Of a stretch of 64,000 nucleotides of DNA, positions 54,818 through 62,772 are shown one piece after another. The stretch is from Streptomyces sp. ICBB 8177 (GTDB taxonomy: Bacteria > Actinomycetota > Actinomycetes > Streptomycetales > Streptomycetaceae), in contig NZ_NSKH01000018.1 in the NCBI RefSeq assembly GCF_003144095.1, forward strand, positions 1,532,540 through 1,596,539, given 5' to 3'. Within the stretch, counting starts at the first letter, position 1. Every line of letters starts with the position of its first letter. Made by a program: the position numbers and the translations under genes. The notes beneath the pieces were generated by a model. The model had not been told where the DNA came from, did not search any database, and was given only the letters and a program-made list of their open reading frames with translations.

Positions 54818-56050
54818 TTGAACGTCTCCGCCTTCCTCTACCCCTGGGACGTCGTCGGGGACCCGGACGCCCCGCGCCGGCTCGCCGACCTCGGGATCGG
54901 CCGGGTGACGCTGGCCTCCGCGTACCACGCGACCCGTGCGCTCACCCCGAGGCACCCGCGCCGGAGGCTGGTCACCGCCGCGCACTCCGCCGTGCTGTAC
55001 CCGCCCTCGCCGGAGCACTGGCGGGACGCGCCGCTGCGACCGCGTACGCAGCACTGGCTGGAGTGCGCCGATCCGTGGGGCGAGGCGGCGGCGGCGCTGG
55101 CGGACGCCGGGATCGAGGTGGGCACGTGGGCGGTGCTGACGCACAACTCCCTCCTGGGCGGCGAGCACCCGCGGTCCGCGGTGCGCAACGCCTACGGTGA
55201 CCCCTATCCCTGGGCGTTGTGTGCCGCCCGGCCCGAGGTGCTGCGGTACGCGGTCGCCCTCGCGGCGGAGGCGGGGGCGCGGCCCGGGGCGCGGGGGGCC
55301 GAGCTGGAGGCGTGCGGCTGGTTCGGCGTGGAGCACGCGAACGCGCACGACAAGACCGCGGGCGTGCCGCTCGGTGGTGCCGCGCGCTACCTGATGTCGC
55401 TGTGCTTCTGCGGCACTTGCCGCCACGGTTACGCGCGGCTGGGCGCCGACCCCGACGAACTGCGGTGCGCGGTGCGCGCGGCGCTCGCCCCGGTGTGGTC
55501 GGGGGAGCGGGGGCCGGGCCCCGGCCCGGACGACCGCGAGGGGGAGTGGGCCGAGGTCGTCGCGCAGCTCGGCGACGCGTTCGCCGGGCTGACGCTGGCC
55601 TGGCGCACCCGCGCGGCCCGCGCGTTCCAGCGGGCGGCGGTGGCGGCGGTGCGCGAGCGCGCGGGCCGACCGGACTTCCCCGTCCTGCTGCACGCCGACC
55701 CCGCGCCGCACCGCAGCGGTTCCAACGCCGGGGTGGACGCGGCCGACGTCCTCGGGCACGCGGACGGCGTGGTGCTGCCCTGCACCGGCGCCGATTCGGC
55801 CCGCGAGGACGTGCTGCGGCCGTTCCGCACCGCCGCCGAAGCGCGCGGAAGCCGTGACGGCGCACGGCCCGTGATCGCCGCCAACCTCACCATCGTCTCC
55901 GGCATGGGCGGCAGCCCCGCCACGCTGGCCGACGACGCCGCCCACGCCGCCGCCCTCGGCGCCAACCAACTGCGGCTCTACCACGCGGGAGTGGCCGCCG
56001 ACGCGGATCTCGCACTGGCCGGGCGGGCGCTGGCCCGCCTGCGAACGTGA
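54818..56050 (+). CDS. Uncharacterised barrel-like protein with CxC..C motif
   Basis: A 410-residue soluble protein without signal peptide, TTG start after GGGAG. I do not recognise a characterised family. Seen: NVSAFLYPWDVVGDP at the start, then helix/strand alternation like a TIM barrel (VTLASAYHATRAL, GIEVGTWAVLTHNSLLG, LEACGWFGVEHANAHDK), the Cys motif LCFCGTCRHGY near residue 195, FPVLLHADPAPH, DGVVLPCTG, and VIAANLTIVSGMGGSP near the end. FCxxC after a barrel half occurs in uncharacterised glycoside hydrolase-like proteins. Its position between KdgD and an aldo/keto reductase suggests a role in uronide or oligouronate use (inference). Confidence 0.6.
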   Translation: MNVSAFLYPWDVVGDPDAPRRLADLGIGRVTLASAYHATRALTPRHPRRRLVTAAHSAVLYPPSPEHWRDAPLRPRTQHWLECADPWGEAAAALADAGIEVGTWAVLTHNSLLGGEHPRSAVRNAYGDPYPWALCAARPEVLRYAVALAAEAGARPGARGAELEACGWFGVEHANAHDKTAGVPLGGAARYLMSLCFCGTCRHGYARLGADPDELRCAVRAALAPVWSGERGPGPGPDDREGEWAEVVAQLGDAFAGLTLAWRTRAARAFQRAAVAAVRERAGRPDFPVLLHADPAPHRSGSNAGVDAADVLGHADGVVLPCTGADSAREDVLRPFRTAAEARGSRDGARPVIAANLTIVSGMGGSPATLADDAAHAAALGANQLRLYHAGVAADADLALAGRALARLRT

Positions 56051-56118
56051 TCGCGCCGGGCACGGCCCGGGGGGAGACTGGAGGCGGACCCGAAGGCATT
56101 CATGACTGAAGGGCACTC

Positions 56119-57090
56119 ATGGAATACGCAAAGCTCGGCACGACCGGCCTCGACGTGTCGCGGATCTGCCTCGGCTGCATGAGCTACGGCGACCCCAAGC
56201 GCGGCAACCACCCCTGGTCGCTGGACGAGGAGGCCAGCCGGCCGTTCATCCGCCGGGCGATCGAGGCGGGTATCAACTTCTTCGACACCGCCAACGTCTA
56301 CTCCGACGGCTCCAGCGAGGAGATCGTCGGCCGCGCGCTCGCCGAGTACGCGAACCGCGACGAGATCGTGCTCGCCACGAAGGTGCACGGCCGGATGAGG
56401 TCGGGACCCAACGGCGGGGGCCTGTCGCGCAAGGCGATCCTCAGCGAGATCGACCACAGCCTGCGCCGCCTGGGCACCGACTACGTCGACCTGTACCAGA
56501 TCCACCGCTGGGACCCGGCGACGCCGATCGAGGAGACCCTGGAGGCGCTCGACGACGTCGTGCGGGCGGGCAAGGCCCGTTACATCGGGGCGAGTTCGAT
56601 GTACGCGTGGCAGTTCGCCAAGGCGCTGCACACCTCGGAACGGCACGGCTGGGCGCGGTTCGTCACCATGCAGGACCACTACAACCTGCTGTACCGCGAG
56701 GAGGAGCGGGAGATGCTGCCGCTCTGCCGGGACGAGGGCGTCGGCGTCATCCCGTGGAGCCCGCTGGCCTGCGGCCGGCTCACCCGGGAGTGGGACGCGA
56801 GCAGCGCGCGCAGCGAGACCGACGAGTTCGGCAAGAAGCTCTACCGGGAGTCCGACCGGGCCATCGTGGACGCGGTCACCGAGGTCGCGGCGGAGCGCGG
56901 AGTGCCCCGGGCCCGGGTGGCGCTCGCGTGGCTGCTGCGTCAGCCGGGGATCACGGCGCCCATCGTCGGCGCGACCAGGCCCGAGCACCTGGACGACGCG
57001 GTGGCGTCGGTCGACCTGTCCCTGACCGACGAGGAGTGCGCCCGCCTGGAGGCGCACTACACGGCCCGCGACATCGCGGGACACGCGTAA
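56119..57090 (+). CDS. Aldo/keto reductase
   Basis: A 323-residue AKR with a full catalytic tetrad: Asp and Tyr in FFDTANVYSDGSSEEIVGRAL (about 54-74), Lys in VLATKVHG and His in YQIHRWD. Also GLGCMSYG-like CLGCMSYGDPKRG near the N-terminus, and C-terminal NADPH-binding GITAPIVGATRPEHLDDAV. It resembles the YajO/Tas-like group that reduces sugar or other aldehydes. The ATG follows a weak GAAGG. It is the last plus-strand gene of this part of the uronate cluster and is closed by a terminator. Substrate unknown; a keto-uronate or sugar aldehyde is plausible. Confidence 0.88.
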   Translation: MEYAKLGTTGLDVSRICLGCMSYGDPKRGNHPWSLDEEASRPFIRRAIEAGINFFDTANVYSDGSSEEIVGRALAEYANRDEIVLATKVHGRMRSGPNGGGLSRKAILSEIDHSLRRLGTDYVDLYQIHRWDPATPIEETLEALDDVVRAGKARYIGASSMYAWQFAKALHTSERHGWARFVTMQDHYNLLYREEEREMLPLCRDEGVGVIPWSPLACGRLTREWDASSARSETDEFGKKLYRESDRAIVDAVTEVAAERGVPRARVALAWLLRQPGITAPIVGATRPEHLDDAVASVDLSLTDEECARLEAHYTARDIAGHA

Positions 57091-57112
57091 CCCGTCGCCC
57101 TGCGCCGGGTCT

Positions 57113-57145
57113 CCTGGGGGCCGCCGTCGCGCGGCGGCCCCCAGG
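57113..57145. terminator. Strong bidirectional terminator
   Basis: CCTGGGGGCCGCCG (57113-57126) and CGGCGGCCCCCAGG (57132-57145) form a perfect 14-bp stem with a 5-base loop between the aldo/keto reductase and a convergent minus-strand gene. Confidence 0.8.
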
Positions 57146-57155
57146 CCCCGGGTGG

Positions 57156-57575
57156 TCAGGCGCGCGGGGACGGCAGGGTCAGGCCGGTGACCGTGTGGGC
57201 CTGGACGACCGTGCCGGTGACCCGGGCGCTGCCACTGATCTCGTTGTGAACGCCGCCGACGCGGGGGCCGAACTCCTCGACCAGGGCGCGCAGTTCGGCC
57301 ACCGCGTCCGGATCCCTGCGTACCAGGCGGCGCAGGTCGGCCTCCCACTCGCCGCGGATCGCGGCCACCGCGTCGGCGTCCCCGGCGTCGCTCGCGAGTG
57401 TCAACTCGGTCCGCGACCGCTCCAGTTCACCGGCGGCGTCCTCGGCGCGGGCCGCGTCGCCCCGGCCGAACAGCGCCGCGATCCGCCTTCTGGCCTGCGC
57501 CCAGCCGTCGCTGACCATCAGGCCGACCGGCGTGGTCGCCCCGGACGTCGCCAGCGCCGCCAACTGCGGTTCCAT
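57156..57575 (-). CDS. Unknown protein with C-terminal ISG/VVQA strand motif
   Basis: A 139-residue protein. The N-terminal part is helical (LAALATSGATTPVGLMVSDGWAQARRRIAALFGRGD), followed by a long helix with DAAGELERSRTELTLA; the end is VHNEISGSARVTGTVVQAHTVTGLTLPS. The N-x-ISG...G-x-VVQA-x-x-V/I-x-G pattern is one I know from many uncharacterised Streptomyces proteins, often next to NTPase or effector genes. I chose ATG at 57575 (MEPQLAALATSG); a GTG at 57623 adds 16 residues. It lies 75 bases downstream of a methyltransferase gene. No function can be assigned. Confidence 0.6.
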   Translation of the reverse strand: MEPQLAALATSGATTPVGLMVSDGWAQARRRIAALFGRGDAARAEDAAGELERSRTELTLASDAGDADAVAAIRGEWEADLRRLVRRDPDAVAELRALVEEFGPRVGGVHNEISGSARVTGTVVQAHTVTGLTLPSPRA

Positions 57576-57650
57576 TCCGGCCACTTCCCGCCCCTTCCCC
57601 CGCTCGGCGTCCCGCGGGGACACCGCTTCGCCACCCTTCGTCCACCGGCC

Positions 57651-58451
57651 CTAGTCCTCGGCCCTGACACCGCGGGCCGCGATGGTGACCAGGGGAAGGA
57701 CGAACTCGCCCTCCGCCGTCTCCGGGCGGGCGGCCAGGTAGGCGCGGACCTTCTCCAGGGTCGCCGCCCGCTCGGCGTCGTCCATCACCAGCAGGTGGGA
57801 GTGGGTCGCGACGGTCGCGGTCAGCGTCTCGGCGGTACGCGGCTGGCCGTGGATGAACCTGCGCTCCTCGGTCGCGCCGAACGCCTCGTGCCCCATCAGC
57901 GGCTTCGACCGGTCCCCGGAACGGGACAGCGTGGGCATGCTGACCAGCAGGTCCCGCAGCCCCGCCACCCACTCCACCCGGTCGTCGTCCGCGTTCCACA
58001 GCGCGCCCAGCACGCCGCCGGGCCGCAGCACCCGGGCGATCTCCGGCAGCGCGCGCTCCGGATCGAACCAGTGGAACGCCTGGCCCACCAGCACCGCGTC
58101 GAACGAGGCGTCCTCGGCCGGTATCGACTCGGCGGTGCCGCGGTGTGCGGGAACGCCGGGCAGCTCGCGCCGCAGCTGGTCGAGCATGCCCGCGTCCGGC
58201 TCCACCGCGACCACGTCGAGGCCCATGTCCAGCAGTACGGCGGTCAGCTTGCCGGTGCCCGCCGCGAGGTCCAGCACCTTCGGTGCGGATCGGCCGGCGA
58301 CCGGCTCCAGCAGCCAGTTCACCGCCTCGCGCGGGTAGTCCGGCCGGTGCTCGGCGTACGCGCCCGCCTTCGCGCCGAACGACGAGGCGCGGCGGGCGTA
58401 CAGCGCGGCGTCGGGCCCGGGAGCGGAGGGGTTCTGGGTCTCGTTGGTCAT
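57651..58451 (-). CDS. SAM-dependent methyltransferase (class I)
   Basis: A 266-residue class I methyltransferase. Seen: motif I VLDLAAGTGKLTAVLLDMGLDVVAVEPDAGML near residues 60-90, PAHRGTAESIPAEDASFDAVLVGQAFHWFD (motifs II/III; the HWFD block is typical of the Crg1/TMT-like group) and LPEIARVLRPGGVLGALWN. Such proteins methylate small molecules; substrate unknown. Its start ATG is preceded by GGTCCTTGGT without a clear ribosome-binding site. With the following unknown gene it forms a minus-strand pair inserted within the uronate cluster. Confidence 0.85.
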   Translation of the reverse strand: MTNETQNPSAPGPDAALYARRASSFGAKAGAYAEHRPDYPREAVNWLLEPVAGRSAPKVLDLAAGTGKLTAVLLDMGLDVVAVEPDAGMLDQLRRELPGVPAHRGTAESIPAEDASFDAVLVGQAFHWFDPERALPEIARVLRPGGVLGALWNADDDRVEWVAGLRDLLVSMPTLSRSGDRSKPLMGHEAFGATEERRFIHGQPRTAETLTATVATHSHLLVMDDAERAATLEKVRAYLAARPETAEGEFVLPLVTIAARGVRAED

Positions 58452-58522
58452 ACCAAGGACCTTAGACCGGCCGCCGCCCGCGCTCCCGCCGCCGCCCGCG
58501 TTCGGCGGCTGCCCGCCTTCCG

Positions 58523-58584
58523 TGGCGGACGCGGTGCCCGCGCTCCCTGGCGGACGCGGTGCCCGCGCTCCCTGGCGGGCGCGG
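58523..58584. repeat. 25-bp tandem repeat
   Basis: Two identical 25-bp units (58523-58547, 58548-58572; each starts TGGCGGACGCGG) and half of a third (58573-58584, one base changed) lie between the methyltransferase start and the 3' end of the IclR gene. Confidence 0.85.
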
Positions 58585-58587
58585 CGG

Positions 58588-59382
58588 TCACAGACGGCGG
58601 GTGGCCAGCGTCAGCCGGTCCCGGGCGTCCAGCAGCGCGTCCGTGATCATCTGCTCGTGCCCCGGGGTCAGCCGGGCCACCGGGACCGAGCAGCTGATCG
58701 CGTCACGCGCCGGGGTGCGGTACGGGATCGCCACGCCGAAGCAGCGCAGGCCCAGAGTGTTCTCCTCGCGGTCGACCGCGTAGCCGCGCTCGCGGATCGC
58801 GCGCAGTTCCTCGATGAGCCGCTCGCGGTCGGTGATCGTGTGCTCGGTCACCGCGTCCAGCGTCGCGGGCAGCAGCCGCCGCACCTGGTCGTCCTCGTGG
58901 GTGGCCAGCAGCGCCTTGCCCAGCGAGGTGGCGTGCGCCGGCAGCCTGCGGCCGACGCGGGTGAACGGGCGCAGGTAGTGCTGGGACTGCCGGGTCGCCA
59001 GGTAGACCACGTCGGTGCCGTCGAGCCGGGCGAGGTGGATGGTCTCGGTGGTGTCCTCGGCCAGCCGGTCCAGGGTGGGCCGGGCGGCGGCCACCACCTC
59101 GTCGCCGTCGATGTAGGAGGTGCCGACCAGCAGGGCGCGCACCCCGATCCCGTAACGGGTGCCGGTGGCGTCGGTCTCGATCCAGCCCAGGTCCACGAGC
59201 GTGCGCAGCAGCATGTAGAGGCTGGACTTGGGGTAGCCCACGGACTCCTGCACGGCGGCGAGCGTGTGCATGCCGGGCCGGCCCGCGAAGAACTCCAGCA
59301 ACTCCACCGTACGGACGGCGGACTTGACCTGCGAGCCACCGTTCGCGGTGCCGCTGTGGGCGCCGCCGCGCGTGCCGGTCAT
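58588..59382 (-). CDS. IclR family regulator of uronate/glucarate genes
   Basis: A 264-residue IclR-type regulator. N-terminal winged helix: VKSAVRTVELLEFFAGRPGMHTLAAVQESVGYPKSSLYMLLRTLVDLGWIE (about 19-69), then the effector domain with GTSYIDGDEVVAAARPTLDRLAEDTTETIHLARLDG, LPAHATSLGKALLA, REENTLGLRCFGVAIPYRT and ISCSVPVARLTPG. The ATG follows GAGGGGTCGAGGG. It diverges from the ketoglutarate semialdehyde dehydrogenase gene; the shared region contains two operator-like motifs also found before kdgD. It probably controls uronate/aldarate catabolism in response to a sugar acid (inference). Confidence 0.92.
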   Translation of the reverse strand: MTGTRGGAHSGTANGGSQVKSAVRTVELLEFFAGRPGMHTLAAVQESVGYPKSSLYMLLRTLVDLGWIETDATGTRYGIGVRALLVGTSYIDGDEVVAAARPTLDRLAEDTTETIHLARLDGTDVVYLATRQSQHYLRPFTRVGRRLPAHATSLGKALLATHEDDQVRRLLPATLDAVTEHTITDRERLIEELRAIRERGYAVDREENTLGLRCFGVAIPYRTPARDAISCSVPVARLTPGHEQMITDALLDARDRLTLATRRL

Positions 59383-59438
59383 CCCTCGACCCCTCTTGTC
59401 CGTACGGTGCGCCGGACGTAGGCTCGCCGACGACACGG

Positions 59439-59473
59439 ATTCACATTCACGGATGTCGTTCAGTATACCGAAC
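59439..59473. promoter_or_regulatory. IclR operator candidates
   Basis: ATTCACATTCACGGAT (59439-59454) and GTTCAGTATACCGAAC (59458-59473) follow the pattern GTTC-N8-G(A/G)AC; the second is a perfect inverted repeat at its ends. They lie in the region shared by the IclR and dehydrogenase genes and resemble the 53622 and 53718 motifs. Confidence 0.5.
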
Positions 59474-59490
59474 GCGTGGGAGGTCTCGCG

Positions 59491-61053
59491 GTGACAGCGG
59501 CAGCGGAACCAGTCTGGAGCGTCGACCCCAGGACCGGGAAGCGCCGCGAGCAGGTGGCCACCGAGTCCGCGCCCGGCGACATCGACGCGGCCGTGACCGC
59601 CGCCGCCGACGCGGCGGGCGCCCTGGCCGAGCTCGCCGCGCGTGCCGCGTTCCTGCGCACCGCCGCAGAACTGCTGGAGGGCGACGCCGAGCGGGTCATC
59701 GCCACCGCCGACGCGGAGACGGCCCTCGGCACGCCCCGGCTCACCGGTGAACTCGCGCGCACCGCTCACCAGTTGAGGTCCTTCGCTGACGTGGTGGACG
59801 AAGGCGCCTTCCTGGACGTCGTCATCGACCACGCCGACCCGGCGGCGAGCCCCGCGCCCCGCCCCGACCTGCGCAGGACCAAGGTCCCGCTGGGCGTCGC
59901 CGCCGTCTACGCCGCCTCCAACTTCCCCCTCGCCTTCTCGGTGCCCGGCGGCGACACGGCGAGCGCGCTGGCCGCGGGCTGCCCGGTGGTGGTGAAGGCC
60001 CATCCGGGCCACCCGGCGACCAGCGAGCTGGCCGGTGCGCTGCTGCGCCGGGCGGCGGCCCGCGCCGGCCTGCCGCAGGACGTGGTCCGCGTGGTGCACG
60101 GCTTCGACGCGGGCGTCGCGCTGATCCGGCATCCGCTGGTCGCCGCCGCCGGGTTCACCGGTTCGGTGCGCGGCGGGCGGGCGCTGTACGACGCGGCGGC
60201 GGCCCGGCCGCGGCCGATCCCGTTCCACGGCGAACTCGGCAGCCTCAACCCGGTGCTGGTCACCGAGGCCGCGGCGGCCGAACGCGGCCCGGACATCGCC
60301 GCCGGGCTCGCCGCCTCCTTCACGCTGGGCGCCGGGCAGTTCTGCACCAAGCCCGGGCTCGTCCTGGTCCCCGAGGGCGCCGACGGCGACCGCCTGCTGA
60401 GCACGCTCACCGAAGCGGCCCGCGCGGTCGGGCCCGGCGTGCTGCTCGACAGCCGCATCCGCGAGGCCTTCCTCGCCGGGGTACGCGAACGGCTGACGCT
60501 GCCCGGCGTCACCGCCCCCGTGGAGCCGGGCGAGGGCGACGGACTGGACGTCCGCGCCGGTTTCCTCAGCGTCCCCGCGAACCTGCTCACCGCGGACACC
60601 CACACGGCGCTGACGCACGAGTGCTTCGGGCCCGTCACCGTGATCGCCCGCTACGGGTCACCCGATGAGGTGGAAGCCGTGCTCGCCGGGTTGCCGGGCA
60701 ACCTGACCGCGACGCTCCACCTGTCCACCGCCGAACGCGACGGCGCGCACGGCGCCGCCGCGCTCCTGGCGCGGTTGTCGGCGCTGGCAGGACGCGTGCT
60801 GGTGGGCGGCTGGCCGACCGGCGTCGCGGTCACGCCCGCCCAGCACCACGGCGGGCCCTACCCGGCCACCACCTCGCCGTACACCTCGGTCGGCACCGCC
60901 GCGATCGAGCGCTGGCTGCGGCCGGTCGCCTACCAGGACACGCCCGCGGCCCTGCTCCCGCCCGAGCTGCGCGACGACAATCCGCTGGGCGTCGCGCGCC
61001 GCGTCGACGGCCGCCGGGAGACCGGGAGCGGGGCACCGGCGCGGCTAGGCTGA
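59491..61053 (+). CDS. 2-oxoglutarate semialdehyde dehydrogenase (aldehyde dehydrogenase family)
   Basis: A 520-residue ALDH of the alpha-ketoglutaric semialdehyde (2,5-dioxovalerate) dehydrogenase type. Seen: VPLGVAAVYAASNFPLAFSVPGGDTASALAAGCPVVVKAHPGHPATS (nucleotide-binding, about 130-175), GFTGSVRGGRALYDAAAARPRPIPFHGELGSLNPVLV with the catalytic Glu, and the catalytic Cys in GAGQFCTKPGLVLV near residue 290. It oxidises the KdgD product to 2-oxoglutarate, linking uronates to the TCA cycle. I chose GTG at 59491, 8 bases after GGGAGG; GTG at 59476 is too close to that site. It diverges from the IclR gene. Confidence 0.92.
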   Translation: MTAAAEPVWSVDPRTGKRREQVATESAPGDIDAAVTAAADAAGALAELAARAAFLRTAAELLEGDAERVIATADAETALGTPRLTGELARTAHQLRSFADVVDEGAFLDVVIDHADPAASPAPRPDLRRTKVPLGVAAVYAASNFPLAFSVPGGDTASALAAGCPVVVKAHPGHPATSELAGALLRRAAARAGLPQDVVRVVHGFDAGVALIRHPLVAAAGFTGSVRGGRALYDAAAARPRPIPFHGELGSLNPVLVTEAAAAERGPDIAAGLAASFTLGAGQFCTKPGLVLVPEGADGDRLLSTLTEAARAVGPGVLLDSRIREAFLAGVRERLTLPGVTAPVEPGEGDGLDVRAGFLSVPANLLTADTHTALTHECFGPVTVIARYGSPDEVEAVLAGLPGNLTATLHLSTAERDGAHGAAALLARLSALAGRVLVGGWPTGVAVTPAQHHGGPYPATTSPYTSVGTAAIERWLRPVAYQDTPAALLPPELRDDNPLGVARRVDGRRETGSGAPARLG

Positions 61054-61060
61054 CGCCGCC

Positions 61061-61091
61061 GTACGGGCCCGCCCGCGCGGCACGCCCGTAC
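61061..61091 (+). terminator. GTACGGGC hairpin
   Basis: GTACGGGC (61061-61068) and GCCCGTAC (61084-61091) form an 8-bp stem with a 15-base loop shortly after the dehydrogenase stop; a modest terminator. Confidence 0.45.
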
Positions 61092-61123
61092 CGCTCGCTT
61101 TCCGCACCGAAGGACCGTCCGCC

Positions 61124-61831
61124 GTGTCTCAGCGCACCCCCGCCACCCCCACGACACCGCGCAGGCGCCGGACCGCGGGCCTGCTCGCCGCCGTGTCCGC
61201 GCTCGCCGCACTCGGGCTGACCGGCTGCGGCGCGCACGACGGCACGCCCGCCGCCCGGATCAGCGCGAGCAGCGTCGCCGACACCGCCTCGGGCCCCGCG
61301 TCCGCGCCCACCGCCGTGCCCTCCGTGCCGCGCCGGACCGCCGAGGGGCGCACCACGCCGCCGCCGTGGCCGGTGCCCGCCGATCCGGCGGCTCGGGTGG
61401 CCGCGGCCGGGCTGCCGATGATGGGCGCCGAGGGCCAGGTGATGCACATCCACGCCCACCTCGACGTGCTGGTGGACGGCAAGCCCGTCGTGGTGCCCGC
61501 ACTCATCGGCATCGACGAGCAGGCGCAGCGCATCAGCCCACTGCACACCCACGACACCTCCGGGGTGATCCACATCGAGTCCCCGGTCAAGGCGGTCTTC
61601 ACTCTGGGCCAGTTCATGACCGAGTGGGACGTCGCGCTGGACGCCGGGCGGCTCGGCGGCCTGACGGCCGGTCACGGCGACACCCTGCGCGCGTACGTGG
61701 ACGGACACGCGGTCAAGGGCGACCCCGCCGCGCTCACCCTCCACGCGCACGACGAGATCGCCCTTGTCTACGGACCGGCCGGCGCGCCGGTCGAGGTCCC
61801 CGGCTCCTACAAGTGGCCGCAGGGACTGTGA
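61124..61831 (+). CDS. His-rich secreted lipoprotein of unknown function
   Basis: A 235-residue exported lipoprotein. N-terminal basic region (PRRRRTAG), hydrophobic core LLAAVSALAALGL and lipobox LTGC near residue 35, then a Ser/Thr/Pro-rich linker. The C-terminal domain has GQVMHIHAHLDVLVDGKPVVVPALIGI, HTHDTSGVIHIESP and FTLGQFMTEWDVALD; the HIHAH and HTHDTSG...HIE motifs suggest a metal site. I have seen this HTHD-SG-IH-E domain in uncharacterised exported proteins but know no function. The GTG start follows GAAGGACC. It stands alone, convergent with the ectoine genes. Confidence 0.75.
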   Translation: MSQRTPATPTTPRRRRTAGLLAAVSALAALGLTGCGAHDGTPAARISASSVADTASGPASAPTAVPSVPRRTAEGRTTPPPWPVPADPAARVAAAGLPMMGAEGQVMHIHAHLDVLVDGKPVVVPALIGIDEQAQRISPLHTHDTSGVIHIESPVKAVFTLGQFMTEWDVALDAGRLGGLTAGHGDTLRAYVDGHAVKGDPAALTLHAHDEIALVYGPAGAPVEVPGSYKWPQGL

Positions 61832-61863
61832 CGTCCCCGACCGGCACAGGAGCGGGGTGACCC

Positions 61864-62769
61864 TCAGCTCACCGGTGTGAAGTCCCGGGCCCCGATGAAC
61901 TCGGGGCGCCGGGCCGGGGCCGCGAACGGCTCCACCGCGGTGTTCTCCACGCTGTTGAACACGATGAAGACGTTGCTGCGCGGGAACGGGGTGATGTTGT
62001 CCCCGCTGCCGTGCATGCAGTTGCAGTCGAACCAGGTGGCCGAACCGGGCTTGCCGGTGAACAGCTTGATGCCGTGCTTTTCGGCCATCTCGGTCAGCGC
62101 CGCGTCGGACGGCGTGCCCGCGTCCTGCATCTGCAGCGAGCGCTTGTAGTTGTCCTTGGGCGTCACGCCCGCGCAGCCCAGGAACGTCCGGTGCGACCCC
62201 GGCATGATCATCAGGCCGCCGTTGGTGTCGTGGTTCTCGGTGAGCGCGATCGACACCGACACCGTGCGCATCCGGGGCAGGCCGTCCTCGGCGTGCCAGG
62301 TCTCGAAGTCGGAGTGCCAGTAGAAGCCGCTGGCGCCGAAGCCGGGCTTGACGTTGATGCGGCTCTGGTGCACGTAGACGTCGGAGCCCAGGATCTGCCG
62401 GGCGCGCTCCACCACCCGCGGGTCACGCACGAGTTCGGCGAAGACGTCGCTGATGCGGTGCACCTCGAAGACCGACCGCACGTCCTTGGACTTCGGCTCG
62501 ATGATCGCGCGCTCGTCCGCCCGCACGGCCGGGTCGGCGACCAGCCGGTCGAGTTCGGCGCGGTAGCGGTCCACCTCCTGCGGCGTGATCAGCTGGTCCA
62601 CCGCCAGGAAGCCGTCGCGGTCGAAGTCGCGCAGCCCGGACGGCTGGATCGGGCCGGGGGCGCCGGGCCTGGACCACACCACCGGGTCCTGGCGGGGCGT
62701 GGTCACCTCTGCGGTGCCGCGGGTCGGGTACAGGTCGGTGGTCTCGGGGGGCTTCGTCGCCGTGGTCAT
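61864..62769 (-). CDS. ectD: Ectoine 5-hydroxylase
   Basis: EctD (ThpD), 301 residues, a non-heme Fe(II)/2-oxoglutarate dioxygenase that converts ectoine to 5-hydroxyectoine. The family signature FYWHSDFETWHAEDGLPRMR lies at about residues 148-167, with the His and Asp iron ligands in HSDFE; the second His is in CNCMHGSGDNI, and RSNVFIVFNSVEN follows. The ATG is 3 bases after the ectC stop, with GAGG inside the end of ectC as ribosome-binding site, so ectC and ectD are cotranscribed. It is the last gene of the ect operon; the order ectB-ectC-ectD is the usual actinobacterial one. Confidence 0.97.
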   Translation of the reverse strand: MTTATKPPETTDLYPTRGTAEVTTPRQDPVVWSRPGAPGPIQPSGLRDFDRDGFLAVDQLITPQEVDRYRAELDRLVADPAVRADERAIIEPKSKDVRSVFEVHRISDVFAELVRDPRVVERARQILGSDVYVHQSRINVKPGFGASGFYWHSDFETWHAEDGLPRMRTVSVSIALTENHDTNGGLMIMPGSHRTFLGCAGVTPKDNYKRSLQMQDAGTPSDAALTEMAEKHGIKLFTGKPGSATWFDCNCMHGSGDNITPFPRSNVFIVFNSVENTAVEPFAAPARRPEFIGARDFTPVS

Positions 62770-62772
62770 CTG

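Noticed and set aside
53720-56116. 798-codon minus-strand frame opposite kdgD and the barrel-like gene
   Set aside because: Arg/Gly/Ala/Val-rich translation without motifs; the plus-strand frames carry real family motifs.
58588-60618. 676-codon minus-strand frame as a single gene
   Set aside because: Only the last 264 codons encode an IclR protein, with ATG and ribosome-binding site at 59382; the upstream part is antisense to the aldehyde dehydrogenase.
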